Below are positions 16,121-23,969 of a DNA stretch of 64,000 nucleotides, one piece after another. The translations under genes and the position numbers were made by a program. Source of the DNA: Fibrobacter sp. UBA4297 (GTDB lineage Bacteria > Fibrobacterota > Fibrobacteria > Fibrobacterales > Fibrobacteraceae); the NCBI RefSeq assembly GCF_002394865.1, contig NZ_DGUZ01000015.1, positions 1 to 64,000 on the forward strand, read 5' to 3'. The notes under the pieces were generated by a model. That model was not told where the DNA came from. It did no database searches and saw nothing but the letters and a program-made list of their open reading frames with translations. Position 1 is the stretch's first letter. Every line of letters starts with the position of its first letter.

Positions 16121-17380
16121 CTACAGCTCAATAATCCTATCGTTTTGCAAGAGCTGTTCGAAAGTCTGACGCTCGCGAATGAGCTTGATTTCACCCTTCG
16201 TGTACATCGTTTCAGCAGCGTAGCGACGGCTGTTGTAGTTGCTGCTCATGGCAGCACCGTAAGCACCAGCATCATGGAGAATCAAGAGGTCACCCACCTG
16301 AGCCTTCGGGAGCTTGCGCGTCACGACAAAGCCACCTTCTTCCTGCGTGAACACGTCACCGGATTCGCAGAGCGGGCCTGCAACAACAGCGTCAACAGTT
16401 TCGTTCAGTTCACGACCGTCACGGGCGACCACAGAAATAGCATGGTAGCTACCGTAAAAACTCGGGCGAACGAGATCGGTAAAGCCGGCATCGAGCAAGT
16501 AGAACAAATTATTGCCCTGTTTCTTCACGGCGCGAATTTCGGCAACGAGGTAGCCGCTTTCAGCAACAAGGTAACGGCCCGGTTCCACTTCGAGGTGGAC
16601 ATCGTGACCAATGCTCTGCTGGATGCGCTTGCGGGCGTTGTCCCACAAATCGTAGTAGGCCTTTACGTCAATGCGGTTGCCCTTTTCTTCTTCGTGATAC
16701 GGAATCGGGAGGCCACCACCAGCGCTAATCGTACGGAGGTGAGAACCCAAGCGGCGGCTAGCGTCGACCATGGCATCACAAACCTGTGCGAGGTGTTCGA
16801 AATCCGTGCCGGAACCGATGTGCATGTGAAGCCCAGTAATCCACATGCCGTTGCTCTGGGCAAGCTTGATGCAGTCCTTAATCTGTTCGTGCCAAATGCC
16901 GTGCTTGGAAAGGTCGCCACCGGTATTCGTCTTGCGGGAATGACCGTGACCAAAGCCCGGATTCACGCGGATGGTGAGTTCAGACTTCACGCCAAAATCA
17001 GCAAGCTGCTGAATCATGTCCGGAGAGCCCACGTTCACGGCGATGTCGTACTTCTTCACGAGTTCGAGTGCATCGCGGTCAAAGATGTCGGCGGTGTAAA
17101 CAATTTCAGGGACCTTGCCCTTCTGCTGTCCACCCTTGAAGCCGGCCTTGAGGGCGCGCACAATTTCACCAGCGGAGACGGCGTCGACAACGCAGCCAAG
17201 CTTGCGGATGAGCGAAACCACAGAGAGGTTCGGGCATGCCTTTTGGGCAAAGCGCACAGTGTCAAAAACCTGCACGTCCTTTACAGCACGTTCAATCGTC
17301 GCACGGTCATAAATCCAAAGCGGGGTGCCGTATTCACTGGCCGCTTTCAAAAGCACTGAATCAGGGATGGAATATTTCAT
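16121..17380 (-). CDS. lysA: Diaminopimelate decarboxylase
   Basis: Last step of lysine biosynthesis: meso-diaminopimelate to L-lysine, PLP-dependent, cytoplasmic. 419 residues, the usual length for fold III decarboxylases. The Schiff-base Lys is in RFAQKACPNLSV (Lys47). The PLP phosphate loop SAGGGLPIPY, HMHIGSGTD, the EPGRYLVAESG segment and the C-terminal GPLCESGDVF Cys/Asp motif are all visible. Start ATG 17380 has no obvious Shine-Dalgarno; an array of 7-bp repeats lies directly upstream. Confidence 0.95.
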   Translation of the reverse strand: MKYSIPDSVLLKAASEYGTPLWIYDRATIERAVKDVQVFDTVRFAQKACPNLSVVSLIRKLGCVVDAVSAGEIVRALKAGFKGGQQKGKVPEIVYTADIFDRDALELVKKYDIAVNVGSPDMIQQLADFGVKSELTIRVNPGFGHGHSRKTNTGGDLSKHGIWHEQIKDCIKLAQSNGMWITGLHMHIGSGTDFEHLAQVCDAMVDASRRLGSHLRTISAGGGLPIPYHEEEKGNRIDVKAYYDLWDNARKRIQQSIGHDVHLEVEPGRYLVAESGYLVAEIRAVKKQGNNLFYLLDAGFTDLVRPSFYGSYHAISVVARDGRELNETVDAVVAGPLCESGDVFTQEEGGFVVTRKLPKAQVGDLLILHDAGAYGAAMSSNYNSRRYAAETMYTKGEIKLIRERQTFEQLLQNDRIIEL

Positions 17381-17402
17381 ACGGGGGCAAATTTAGAAAA
17401 AT

Positions 17403-17437
17403 AGAACTTAGAACTTAGAACTTAGAATTTAGAATTA
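17403..17437. repeat. 7-bp tandem repeats (five units) upstream of lysA
   Basis: AGAACTT three times, then AGAATTT and AGAATTA, in perfect register. Confidence 0.9.
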
Positions 17438-17481
17438 TAACAATATTTTCGTTTTTCACTAGTTTACTATTTTACACAAAA

Positions 17482-17515
17482 TGAAAAAAACGCCGAGCGT
17501 TATGCCCGGCGCATT
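17482..17515 (-). terminator. Terminator of the glycogen-binding-domain gene
   Basis: On the minus strand CGCCG-GGCATAACGCT-CGGCG is followed by TTTTTTT. Confidence 0.75.
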
Positions 17516-17540
17516 TTCAATAGTTTTTCAATCAGAGCAA

Positions 17541-18002
17541 TTATACGTGCTTGATCTTATTGTCGCCTGCATCCCAGTTCACACCGTCACAGACAAACTT
17601 GTATTCGTAGTCGCCCGGAACGAGGGAAATCTTTGCAACCCAAAGACCCGTCTTCTCGTCCTTCTTGAGCATGTCGGCATCGACAGTCCAGTTGTTGAAC
17701 GTACCAGCAACAGAGACGGTTGTTGCAAGCGGGCAATCGGCAACGAATTCGACAGCGACCTTCTTCGGGGCAGCAGCTTTCGGGGCTTCAACTTTTGCAG
17801 CCTTTGCAACCTTAGCAGGAGCCTTAGCCGGCTTTTCTGCCTTCGGAGCGGCCTTCTTGGCCGGAGCAGCCTTGACATCGGCCTTCTTAGCTGGAGCCTT
17901 CACGGTTTTTGCGGCGGACTTTTCTGCAGCGGGTTTTGCCGCAGCCTTCGTCGCAACTTTCTTTACGGGTTTTGCAACTACAGTTTTAGAATTCTTGGAC
18001 AT
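17541..18002 (-). CDS. Lys/Ala/Pro-rich histone-H1-like tail fused to a CBM48-type glycogen-binding domain
   Basis: 153 residues in two parts. Residues 1-80 are a low-complexity tail of Lys, Ala, Pro and Val (AAKPAAEKSAAKTVK, KAAPAKKAAPKAEKP), like bacterial histone-H1-like or DNA-binding tails. Residues about 82-153 form one AMPK/isoamylase-type glycogen-binding domain: VEFVADCPLATTVSVAGTFN followed by NW, then LVPGDYEYKFVCDGVNW. The Trp and the GxFNxW turn used for alpha-glucan binding are present. No catalytic domain follows. It may tether glycogen to nucleic acid or to acidic partners; this is inference. GAGGAG lies before ATG 18002. Confidence 0.8.
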   Translation of the reverse strand: MSKNSKTVVAKPVKKVATKAAAKPAAEKSAAKTVKAPAKKADVKAAPAKKAAPKAEKPAKAPAKVAKAAKVEAPKAAAPKKVAVEFVADCPLATTVSVAGTFNNWTVDADMLKKDEKTGLWVAKISLVPGDYEYKFVCDGVNWDAGDNKIKHV

Positions 18003-18059
18003 AATAATCTCCTCTTATTTCTTAGTATCCTAAATTTAGTAAAAAAATTTTTATTTTGC

Positions 18060-18065
18060 TATATT
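18060..18065 (+). promoter_or_regulatory. TATATT box of rpe
   Basis: TATATT ends seven bases before the rpe ATG, and no Shine-Dalgarno lies between. The geometry places the transcription start at or next to the ATG. Confidence 0.5.
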
Positions 18066-18071
18066 TGAAAT

Positions 18072-18722
18072 ATGCTTAAACAAATCATCGCTCCCAGCGT
18101 CTTGAACGCAAACTTCCTCGAACTCGGCAATGGTCTCAAGGCCATTGAAAACGGAGGCGCAGGCCTCGTTCACCTGGACATCATGGATGGGCACTTTGTC
18201 CCAAACATCAGCTTTGGCCCGGGCATTTCTGCCTGCGTCAAGATGGGAACCAAGCTCCCGCTCGATTGCCATTTGATGATCGAAAATCCGGAAAACTACG
18301 TGGGCGAATTTGCCAAGGCTGGCGCAAGCATCATCAGCGTGCATGCCGAAACCACGAACCATCTCGACCGTTTGCTGCACCAGATTGCAGAACTCGGCGT
18401 CAAGCCCGCTGTCGCTATCAATCCGGCAACCCCGCTCGAAAGCATCAAATACGTGCTCGACATCGTGGACATGGTGCTCATCATGTCTGTGAACCCGGGA
18501 TTCGGCGGTCAGAGCCTCATTCCTTACTGCCTCGACAAAATCCGCGAACTCCGCGCCCTTAAGCCGGAACTCAATATCCAAATCGATGGCGGTGTAAAGC
18601 TCGACAACATCCTCGCCTGCAAGAAAGCGGGTGCAAACATCTTCGTCGTAGGTAGCGCTATCTTTGGCAAGCCCGATCCCGAAGCCGTCTGCAAGGAATT
18701 TGTAGAAAAAGTGAACGGCTAA
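18072..18722 (+). CDS. rpe: Ribulose-phosphate 3-epimerase
   Basis: Interconverts ribulose-5-phosphate and xylulose-5-phosphate in the pentose phosphate pathway. 216 residues, typical of the TIM-barrel family. Metal and catalytic motifs are in place: SVLNANF, VHLDIMDGHFVPNISFG (His, Asp), DCHLMIENPE, VHAETT, VNPGFGGQ and IQIDGGV (Asp) with GANIFVVGSAIFG. Divergent from the glycogen-binding gene with only 69 bases between the starts. Confidence 0.96.
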   Translation: MLKQIIAPSVLNANFLELGNGLKAIENGGAGLVHLDIMDGHFVPNISFGPGISACVKMGTKLPLDCHLMIENPENYVGEFAKAGASIISVHAETTNHLDRLLHQIAELGVKPAVAINPATPLESIKYVLDIVDMVLIMSVNPGFGGQSLIPYCLDKIRELRALKPELNIQIDGGVKLDNILACKKAGANIFVVGSAIFGKPDPEAVCKEFVEKVNG

Positions 18723-18743
18723 CAGCCGCACAACAGTTTATTG

Positions 18744-18767
18744 GGCCCGCTTATTGCGGGCCTTTTT
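18744..18767 (+). terminator. Terminator of rpe
   Basis: GGCCCGC-TTATT-GCGGGCC followed by TTTTT. Confidence 0.9.
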
Positions 18768-18772
18768 ATATA

Positions 18773-18798
18773 AAAAATTGGTCCCGCAAAGCGAGACC
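18773..18798 (-). terminator. Minus-strand terminator closing the 27-residue peptide unit
   Basis: On the minus strand GGTCTCGC-TTT-GCGGGACC followed by AATTTTTT. It faces the rpe terminator back to back. Confidence 0.75.
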
Positions 18799-18836
18799 TT
18801 TCATATAACTTTTGTAATCCCCCAATTAACTCCCCG

Positions 18837-18920
18837 TCACATCGGTGTCGATGCAGCAGAAGCAAAAAGAGCAGACACAAAGATTATAGAAACAACGATA
18901 AGAAAGTACCAATTTTGCAT
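18837..18920 (-). CDS. Predicted 27-residue single-helix membrane peptide
   Basis: The reading frame encodes MQNWYFLIVVSIIFVSALF followed by ASAASTPM: one hydrophobic helix and a small-residue tail, like a signal or membrane peptide. TATATT (18932-18927 on the minus strand) ends six bases before the ATG with no Shine-Dalgarno, and a good intrinsic terminator follows 38 bases after the stop, so promoter, frame and terminator define a unit of roughly 150 bases. It could be a type I toxin-like or regulatory peptide, or a small RNA with an accidental frame. Longer in-frame extensions upstream would cover the promoter. Confidence 0.4.
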   Translation of the reverse strand: MQNWYFLIVVSIIFVSALFASAASTPM

Positions 18921-19088
18921 GACCAAAATATATACTGAAAATATGGCAAAGGACCAACTTTTCAAAAAAGTTACAATATTATTACAAACTATATCATACA
19001 AAGACTTCGTTATTTTACGCAACCATTTTTTTTACCAAACTTACAAACGTACGCTTTATTTATATTTACGCCGCCAAATGGGATTCCT

Positions 19089-20684
19089 ATGCAGATATAC
19101 GCAGATAAAACATTCAACAATCCAATAGAAACCATCGAAGCGTTTAAGCCCAAAGATGTCAAGTCGGCGCTTGACAGAATTGAATTTTTACAAAGCAAGG
19201 GGCTTTATCTACTCGGCTACATGCGCTACGACCTCAAAAACGTAGCAGGCGACGCACCCCTTATCTACTTTGAAGCTTTCGATTCGTTCCAGCAGTTCGG
19301 AGAAAAAACACCCGACTACAAAATCGGCACTACTGTAAAACCGCGCATATCCAAAGAAGAATACACGCAAAAAATCGATTACATCAAAGAGCAAATCAAG
19401 AACGGGATTACATACGAAGTCAATTATACATACCCATCAACGCTAAGAACAAACGCTAGTGAGTTAGACTTATACCAGTTCCTTTTGCAAAACCAGAAGA
19501 CCCCTTACAACGCCTTTTTGCAAAACAAGTACGAAACCATCTTATCGTTTTCGCCGGAACTGTTTTTTGTGAAGCGCGGCAACAAGATTTTGACAAAGCC
19601 CATGAAAGGCACGCTCAAGCGCGGCAATACATCCGAAGAAGATGACGTATTACAAGAATTCTTGCACAACGACTTAAAGAACCGCACTGAAAACGTCATG
19701 ATTGTCGACTTGCTGCGAAACGATCTCGGGAGAATTTCAAAGCCGGGAACCGTATACGCAGACAAACTATTCGAAGTCGAAAAGCACAAAACCGTCTTCC
19801 AGATGACTTCCGAAATTTCATCAGAGCTGAAAGACGGTACAACGCTTTACGAAATCATCAATGCGATTTATCCATGCGGTTCCATCACAGGCGCGCCCAA
19901 AATTTCTACAATGGAAGTCATCGCGAATGCAGAACCGTTCCCGCGAGAAGTGTACTGCGGAGCCATCGGCTACATCCACGACGACGAAATGACTTTCTCC
20001 GTGCCTATCAGAATCTTGCAGAAAAAGCAAGGCGAATCTGATTACAGATACGATGCCGGCGGCGCTATCACTTGGGCTTCTACCGCAGATGACGAATGGA
20101 ATGAAACAATGACCAAGGCAAGTTTTTTGAATACAGAATTTTCGCTGATTGAAACAGGCATCACCGATTTCGAGATGCATCTCGAACGTTTGAGAAATTC
20201 AGCAAATGCACTCGGCTTCACCTGGAATAGCGAACTTGAAAAAATCAAGTTCGACAAGTCCGTCGTGAACAGGATTGAGCTTTTCAAAGACGGTCACTTT
20301 GAACTCACGACAAGACCGATTCCCGCGCCCAAGCAAGATCCAAAAATCAAAATCGTACACAAAGTAAATTCATCCAATCCGTTCCTGTATCACAAAACGA
20401 GCATCCGCTTGCCATTCCCGAAAGACGTCTTTGATGAAATCTGCGTAAACGAGAAGGGCGAAATCACAGAAGGCACGTTCACGAACATCGGCATTCTAAA
20501 AGACGGCATCATCTACACGCCGCCTATCGAGTGCGGGCTTTTAAACGGCATCACAAGACAAAAGCTTTTAAACGAAGGCAAGGCCAAAGAAAAAATCCTG
20601 TACCCAAGTAACCTTCAAACAGCCGAGAAAATCTACTGTTTCAATTCCGTCCGCGGCATTGTGGAAGTAACGCTCGACGAATAA
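19089..20684 (+). CDS. Bifunctional aminodeoxychorismate synthase component I / 4-amino-4-deoxychorismate lyase
   Basis: A PabB-PabC fusion of 531 residues making p-aminobenzoate for folate from chorismate. Residues 1 to about 340 are PabB: KPMKGTLKRG carries the nucleophilic Lys of PabB (anthranilate synthases have a different residue), followed by VMIVDLLRNDLGR, PCGSITGAPK and the YRYDAGGAITWAS end motif. Residues about 345-531 are a class IV PLP aminotransferase-like lyase: SLIETG, MHLERLRNSANALG, YHKTS (probable PLP Lys) and EICVNEKGEITEGTFTNIGI. A glutaminase subunit is not adjacent. TATATTT lies upstream. Folate partners folE and folD are elsewhere in the window. Confidence 0.9.
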   Translation: MQIYADKTFNNPIETIEAFKPKDVKSALDRIEFLQSKGLYLLGYMRYDLKNVAGDAPLIYFEAFDSFQQFGEKTPDYKIGTTVKPRISKEEYTQKIDYIKEQIKNGITYEVNYTYPSTLRTNASELDLYQFLLQNQKTPYNAFLQNKYETILSFSPELFFVKRGNKILTKPMKGTLKRGNTSEEDDVLQEFLHNDLKNRTENVMIVDLLRNDLGRISKPGTVYADKLFEVEKHKTVFQMTSEISSELKDGTTLYEIINAIYPCGSITGAPKISTMEVIANAEPFPREVYCGAIGYIHDDEMTFSVPIRILQKKQGESDYRYDAGGAITWASTADDEWNETMTKASFLNTEFSLIETGITDFEMHLERLRNSANALGFTWNSELEKIKFDKSVVNRIELFKDGHFELTTRPIPAPKQDPKIKIVHKVNSSNPFLYHKTSIRLPFPKDVFDEICVNEKGEITEGTFTNIGILKDGIIYTPPIECGLLNGITRQKLLNEGKAKEKILYPSNLQTAEKIYCFNSVRGIVEVTLDE

Positions 20685-20700
20685 ATCCGGCATGACAAGT
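20681..20700. repeat. Half element GAATAAATCCGGCATGACAA providing the pabB-pabC stop codon
   Basis: The 20 bases are identical to 43627-43646, where they form the 3' half of a TGACA hairpin. Here the TAA inside the element is the stop codon of the gene. Confidence 0.65.
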
Positions 20701-20723
20701 AAAAAGGCGGGCCAAAGCCCGCC
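20701..20723 (-). terminator. Terminator of the GH9 gene
   Basis: On the minus strand GGCGGGC-TTTG-GCCCGCC followed by TTTTT. Confidence 0.9.
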
Positions 20724-20752
20724 TAACCCTAAACACACAACCTAGTGCAAAC

Positions 20753-22513
20753 TTACTTCACAACCGCATTGGCGTGGCCCAAGTAAATGGCCTGCAAGGC
20801 GCCAGCGAGATATGCAAGCGGAGCGTTCCAGTTGATGGCCACTTCGTTTGTCGCATAGCTGCAACGGTTATCGATGTAAGCAAGTGCCGGCTTTTCGGCA
20901 ACAGCGTAGTTCGGGCACTTCCAAAGTTCCTTGCCATCGAGGTTGATGTCCTGCTTGCCCAAGTGCGGACCGCCCACGAGCATGCCCGGCACCGGATCAT
21001 CGACAAAGTCCGATTCACTCACGCGATGGTGCGGAAAACGCGGGCTTCTGTAGCCAAAGCCAGTCACATACGTCATTTCAATCGGGTTCTTGCCCAAGAG
21101 GTAATCGAGGCACTGCTGTGCGCCATCCAAGTAGCTCTTGTCGCCCGTGATGTAATAAGCATGCAGCAACACGATTCCGTTGTTCGCCATGGCGCTGTTA
21201 CTGCCCCAGTTCCAGCTCGACGGAGTTGCAGGGAGTCTATACGCACTCGTATCGCCAATCGCGCGGAGTTCATTTGCAGCGGCAAGCAAAGCCTTGCGAG
21301 CGGCACCACCGAGCTTTGCGCCAAAGTCAGCCGAATCCAGAGCCACATGGTAAACGGCGAGCATGTTCACATCGCCCCACCACGGTCCATCGCTTCTGAT
21401 CTTGTAAGCGCTCAAGTCATTGAGGTAATTCTTCTTCTTTGTGGCGCGGAAAAGTTCTGTTGCAGCAAAGGCAAATTCATCCCTGCCGTCTTCGCCGCCA
21501 TACGTATAATCGCCAGTCTGTACATCGGAAGGCTGCTTGTACAAAGCCTTCGGATTGTGCTTTGCCCAATAATAGGCGGCACCAGAAGCCTTGAGCATGC
21601 GGTCTGCAAAAGCCTTGTCAAACGGAGCATACACGCGAGAAGCCTGCGCCATCACCGCAGCAAAGTCAAGCGTTGCAGTCAAGCTCTTTTCAATGGCATA
21701 GCGCTTTGCGCCATCAATTTCAGGCATCGTGCTAGAGCCGAACTTGAGTGACGTGAGCTTGTGGTAAACACCACCGTCCTTATCCTGCATCGAAAGCATC
21801 CAGTCCAGATTCCAGCGGATTTCTTCGAGGAGTGAAGGCATCTTCGGGAATTCACGCGGGATGTTCCACTGGAGCGTATCCATGAACGCCGGGAAGTGTT
21901 CATAAAGTTCCAAAAGCGTAAACACGGTAATGCCCGAGTTCACAATGTACTTGCCATAGTCACCGGCATCGTACCAACCGCGCTGCGACTTGATAATCTT
22001 CGGGTCAGCCTTCTTGGGAGCGGGTTTGCCCTTGGACTGCGCAACAACCGTCGCCGTCTGCAAATCGGTGCCGTAAACCGTCACGCTATCGTCAATGTGG
22101 CCTGCCGCACGTGCCCACTTGCCCGCATAGCGCGTATCGAGAGCCATACCTGCACGCTGGTAGTAGAACCACTTGAGGGCAGCCTTCGTCAAATCTTCGT
22201 AAACGTGCTCGCCAATCACGATCGGGTTTCCGATATAGCCATCCCTGAACAAGCGGTATGTGCCCGGCTTCTTGATCGAAGATATATCGTAAGTCTGGAC
22301 TTCTTCGCCACTGTAGTCCCAGTCATAGACCATCGGGGCTTCAAGCGTAAGCACCGTATTCCCTGCCATGTCGCGAACTTCGAGCGGGTTCGCATCGTTA
22401 CCGGGAATGACGACCGTCTTTTCGGATTCAGGGGCAAATCCAAGCTGGTTCACCAGCGGGATTGCAAAAGTCGGCACCGCAAGAGCAAGCGCGACCAATA
22501 GATGTTTACGCAT
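20753..22513 (-). CDS. Secreted GH9 endoglucanase with N-terminal Ig-like (CelD_N) domain
   Basis: 586 residues. Hydrolyses beta-1,4-glucan outside the cell with inversion. After the signal peptide (MRKHLLVALALAVPTFA) come an Ig-like CelD_N domain (about 20-110: LVNQLGF, SIKKPGTYRLF) and an (alpha/alpha)6 GH9 barrel. The DAGDYGKY motif (Asp182, Asp185) supplies the catalytic base, RSPRFPHHRVSE is the conserved His/Arg signature, and Glu557 in TNEVAINWNAPL is the acid. ATG 22513 has GAGG eight bases upstream; the longer ORF from 22648 would bury the signal peptide. No CBM or sorting domain is attached. Own terminator, so transcribed apart from the neighbouring operon. Confidence 0.93.
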   Translation of the reverse strand: MRKHLLVALALAVPTFAIPLVNQLGFAPESEKTVVIPGNDANPLEVRDMAGNTVLTLEAPMVYDWDYSGEEVQTYDISSIKKPGTYRLFRDGYIGNPIVIGEHVYEDLTKAALKWFYYQRAGMALDTRYAGKWARAAGHIDDSVTVYGTDLQTATVVAQSKGKPAPKKADPKIIKSQRGWYDAGDYGKYIVNSGITVFTLLELYEHFPAFMDTLQWNIPREFPKMPSLLEEIRWNLDWMLSMQDKDGGVYHKLTSLKFGSSTMPEIDGAKRYAIEKSLTATLDFAAVMAQASRVYAPFDKAFADRMLKASGAAYYWAKHNPKALYKQPSDVQTGDYTYGGEDGRDEFAFAATELFRATKKKNYLNDLSAYKIRSDGPWWGDVNMLAVYHVALDSADFGAKLGGAARKALLAAANELRAIGDTSAYRLPATPSSWNWGSNSAMANNGIVLLHAYYITGDKSYLDGAQQCLDYLLGKNPIEMTYVTGFGYRSPRFPHHRVSESDFVDDPVPGMLVGGPHLGKQDINLDGKELWKCPNYAVAEKPALAYIDNRCSYATNEVAINWNAPLAYLAGALQAIYLGHANAVVK

Positions 22514-22747
22514 ACAAAACCTCATTTTTGCTAAAAAATACCTTTTCTTTTGTAAAAGCGTACCCACACCACCCATTTTAATGTTTACTATAGGCAACGC
22601 CAAGTGTATCGAGTGTAGCGGCCAGACGAGTGAACGCCACTTCTCCACAAAGTGGATAACAGCAACTAAGGCAACAAGTTGCCAAGTTTTGTATAGTGGC
22701 TACAGACGAGAGAAATGTCTTTCTTGAATGTAGCGGGCGGCTATGCC

Positions 22748-22800
22748 GCAGTCAGCAGTAGGCAGTGGTTGGTGGTTAGTGGTTAGTGGTTAGTGGTTAG
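22748..22800. repeat. 7-bp tandem repeats (seven and a half units)
   Basis: GCAGTCA, GCAGTAG, GCAGTGG, TTGGTGG, then TTAGTGG three times and TTAG, in unbroken 7-bp register. The drift from one unit type to the next is visible within the array. Confidence 0.92.
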
Positions 22801-22840
22801 AAAAAAAATCCTCGGCGCTTTATTGCGTCGAGGATTTTTT
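22801..22840 (-). terminator. Bidirectional terminator at the end of the envelope operon
   Basis: AAAAAAAATCCTCGGCGC, TTTATT loop, GCGTCGAGGATTTTTT. About 60 bases after the GH18-like gene. Confidence 0.9.
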
Positions 22841-22899
22841 AAGCGTTTATGAATTTCGCAATTTTTTGCAGATTTCGCGATTCCCGCGAACTCCGAGAA

Positions 22900-23952
22900 T
22901 TACTTCTTGGAAGCCTTGTAGTTCACGCCCGGACGGAGTTCGAGACCAACCGTCACGAGGAGCGAGACGATCGGTTCGTAGTGGTCCTGGGAGAGGTCGT
23001 ACACGGCAACGCCTGCCATGCCTTCGCTCTTCACGTGCTGGGCCACAGCCTTCACAGATGGGATACCCATGAACACGATGGATTCGGTTTCGCTCACAGC
23101 CACTTCGGACTTGGTCGCTTCATCGAATGTCACCGTGTAATCCGGAGTGTCAAAGCGGTTCATGAGTTCAGCGTACGGGAGGTAACCTTCGTTACCGCTT
23201 CCAACGCCCTGATGGCTCGTGCCGAGGCCCTTAGCACCGGCAAAAGACTTACCGTAGAGGAACACGACCGGAGCAAGGAGTTCCTTGTTCACGCCAGCGG
23301 CGGCAACAGCGTCAAGCGTTTCCTGCACAGAGTTTGCACTCTGGTTCGGAACGAGGCTGCTTTCGCTTTCGTTCATGAGGTCGGCCATGAACACGTCCAC
23401 GTAAGCAAGGCGGTTCAAGGCTTCAGCCTTGTAGGCATCCATGCCGGCTGCCGGGTAAATCACGGCAGTCACCGTCAAGCCCGAAAGACCGTCGACCAAT
23501 GCGTTCAGCATCTTGGCGTAATCTTCGGAATCATCCGTCGTGAGGTTCTGCCAGTCGAGTTCAACACCGTCACCGCCGTTCGTTGCAATCCAGTCCTTCA
23601 CGTTAGAGACGAAGGAAGAAAGCGTTTCATCGGAGGAGGCGATAGCCTTGAGGTTCGATTCAGCTTCCATGCCACCCACGGAAACAATCAACTTCACGCC
23701 GTTTTCCTTGGACATGCTGGCAAGGTTCTTGAAGTTGTCGGCATCGTATTCGTCGGCAAAGGCAACCGTACCTTCTGCAGTCGGAGCGATAGACATGTAG
23801 TGAATATCGGTCACGAGATTGTAGCGGATGTCCTTGGCGTAGAACTGTGAATACTGACTCCAATACGGATAGAAGCCAATCACTTTGTCAGCGGCAGCCT
23901 GGGCCATTGCAGCGCCCATGGCAAGAGCCAATGTAATAACTTTAAAGTTCAT
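22900..23952 (-). CDS. Exported GH18-family protein with the catalytic Glu replaced by Gln
   Basis: 350 residues: a signal peptide (GAAMAQAA-ADKV) and a GH18 TIM barrel starting VIGFYPYWSQY, with the KLIVSVGG strand-3 motif. The catalytic strand normally reads DGxDxDxE; here it is DGVELDWQ (Asp128 to Gln135), so the proton-donating Glu is Gln (codon CAG) and the first Asp of the pair is Glu. The rest of the barrel looks intact, which argues for a glycan-binding chi-lectin-like role, not decay. ATG 23952 follows GAGAGG. Last gene of the minus-strand operon with three beta-barrels. Confidence 0.82.
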   Translation of the reverse strand: MNFKVITLALAMGAAMAQAAADKVIGFYPYWSQYSQFYAKDIRYNLVTDIHYMSIAPTAEGTVAFADEYDADNFKNLASMSKENGVKLIVSVGGMEAESNLKAIASSDETLSSFVSNVKDWIATNGGDGVELDWQNLTTDDSEDYAKMLNALVDGLSGLTVTAVIYPAAGMDAYKAEALNRLAYVDVFMADLMNESESSLVPNQSANSVQETLDAVAAAGVNKELLAPVVFLYGKSFAGAKGLGTSHQGVGSGNEGYLPYAELMNRFDTPDYTVTFDEATKSEVAVSETESIVFMGIPSVKAVAQHVKSEGMAGVAVYDLSQDHYEPIVSLLVTVGLELRPGVNYKASKK

Positions 23953-23969
23953 TTGATAACCTCTCATCC

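Larger units (their letters stand above)
22514..22899. other. Intergenic region between the GH9 gene and the envelope operon
   Basis: About 385 bases without a credible gene. It contains the GH9 upstream region, a palindromic CCACTT-CTCCACAA-AGTGG near 22640, the heptad array at 22748-22800 and the terminator at 22801-22840. GH9 promoter elements are not obvious. Confidence 0.6.

Noticed and set aside
15941..17359. 472-residue plus-strand frame opposite lysA
   Set aside because: Shadow of lysA; no start signal, no recognisable motifs, and lysA itself is certain.
18754..19128. 124-residue plus-strand frame between rpe and pabB-pabC
   Set aside because: It begins inside the rpe terminator, runs through two other terminator/promoter elements and overlaps the pabB-pabC start in another frame.
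22748..22800. CRISPR array
   Set aside because: The units are seven bases with no spacers; nothing in the window has repeat-spacer structure and no cas gene is seen.
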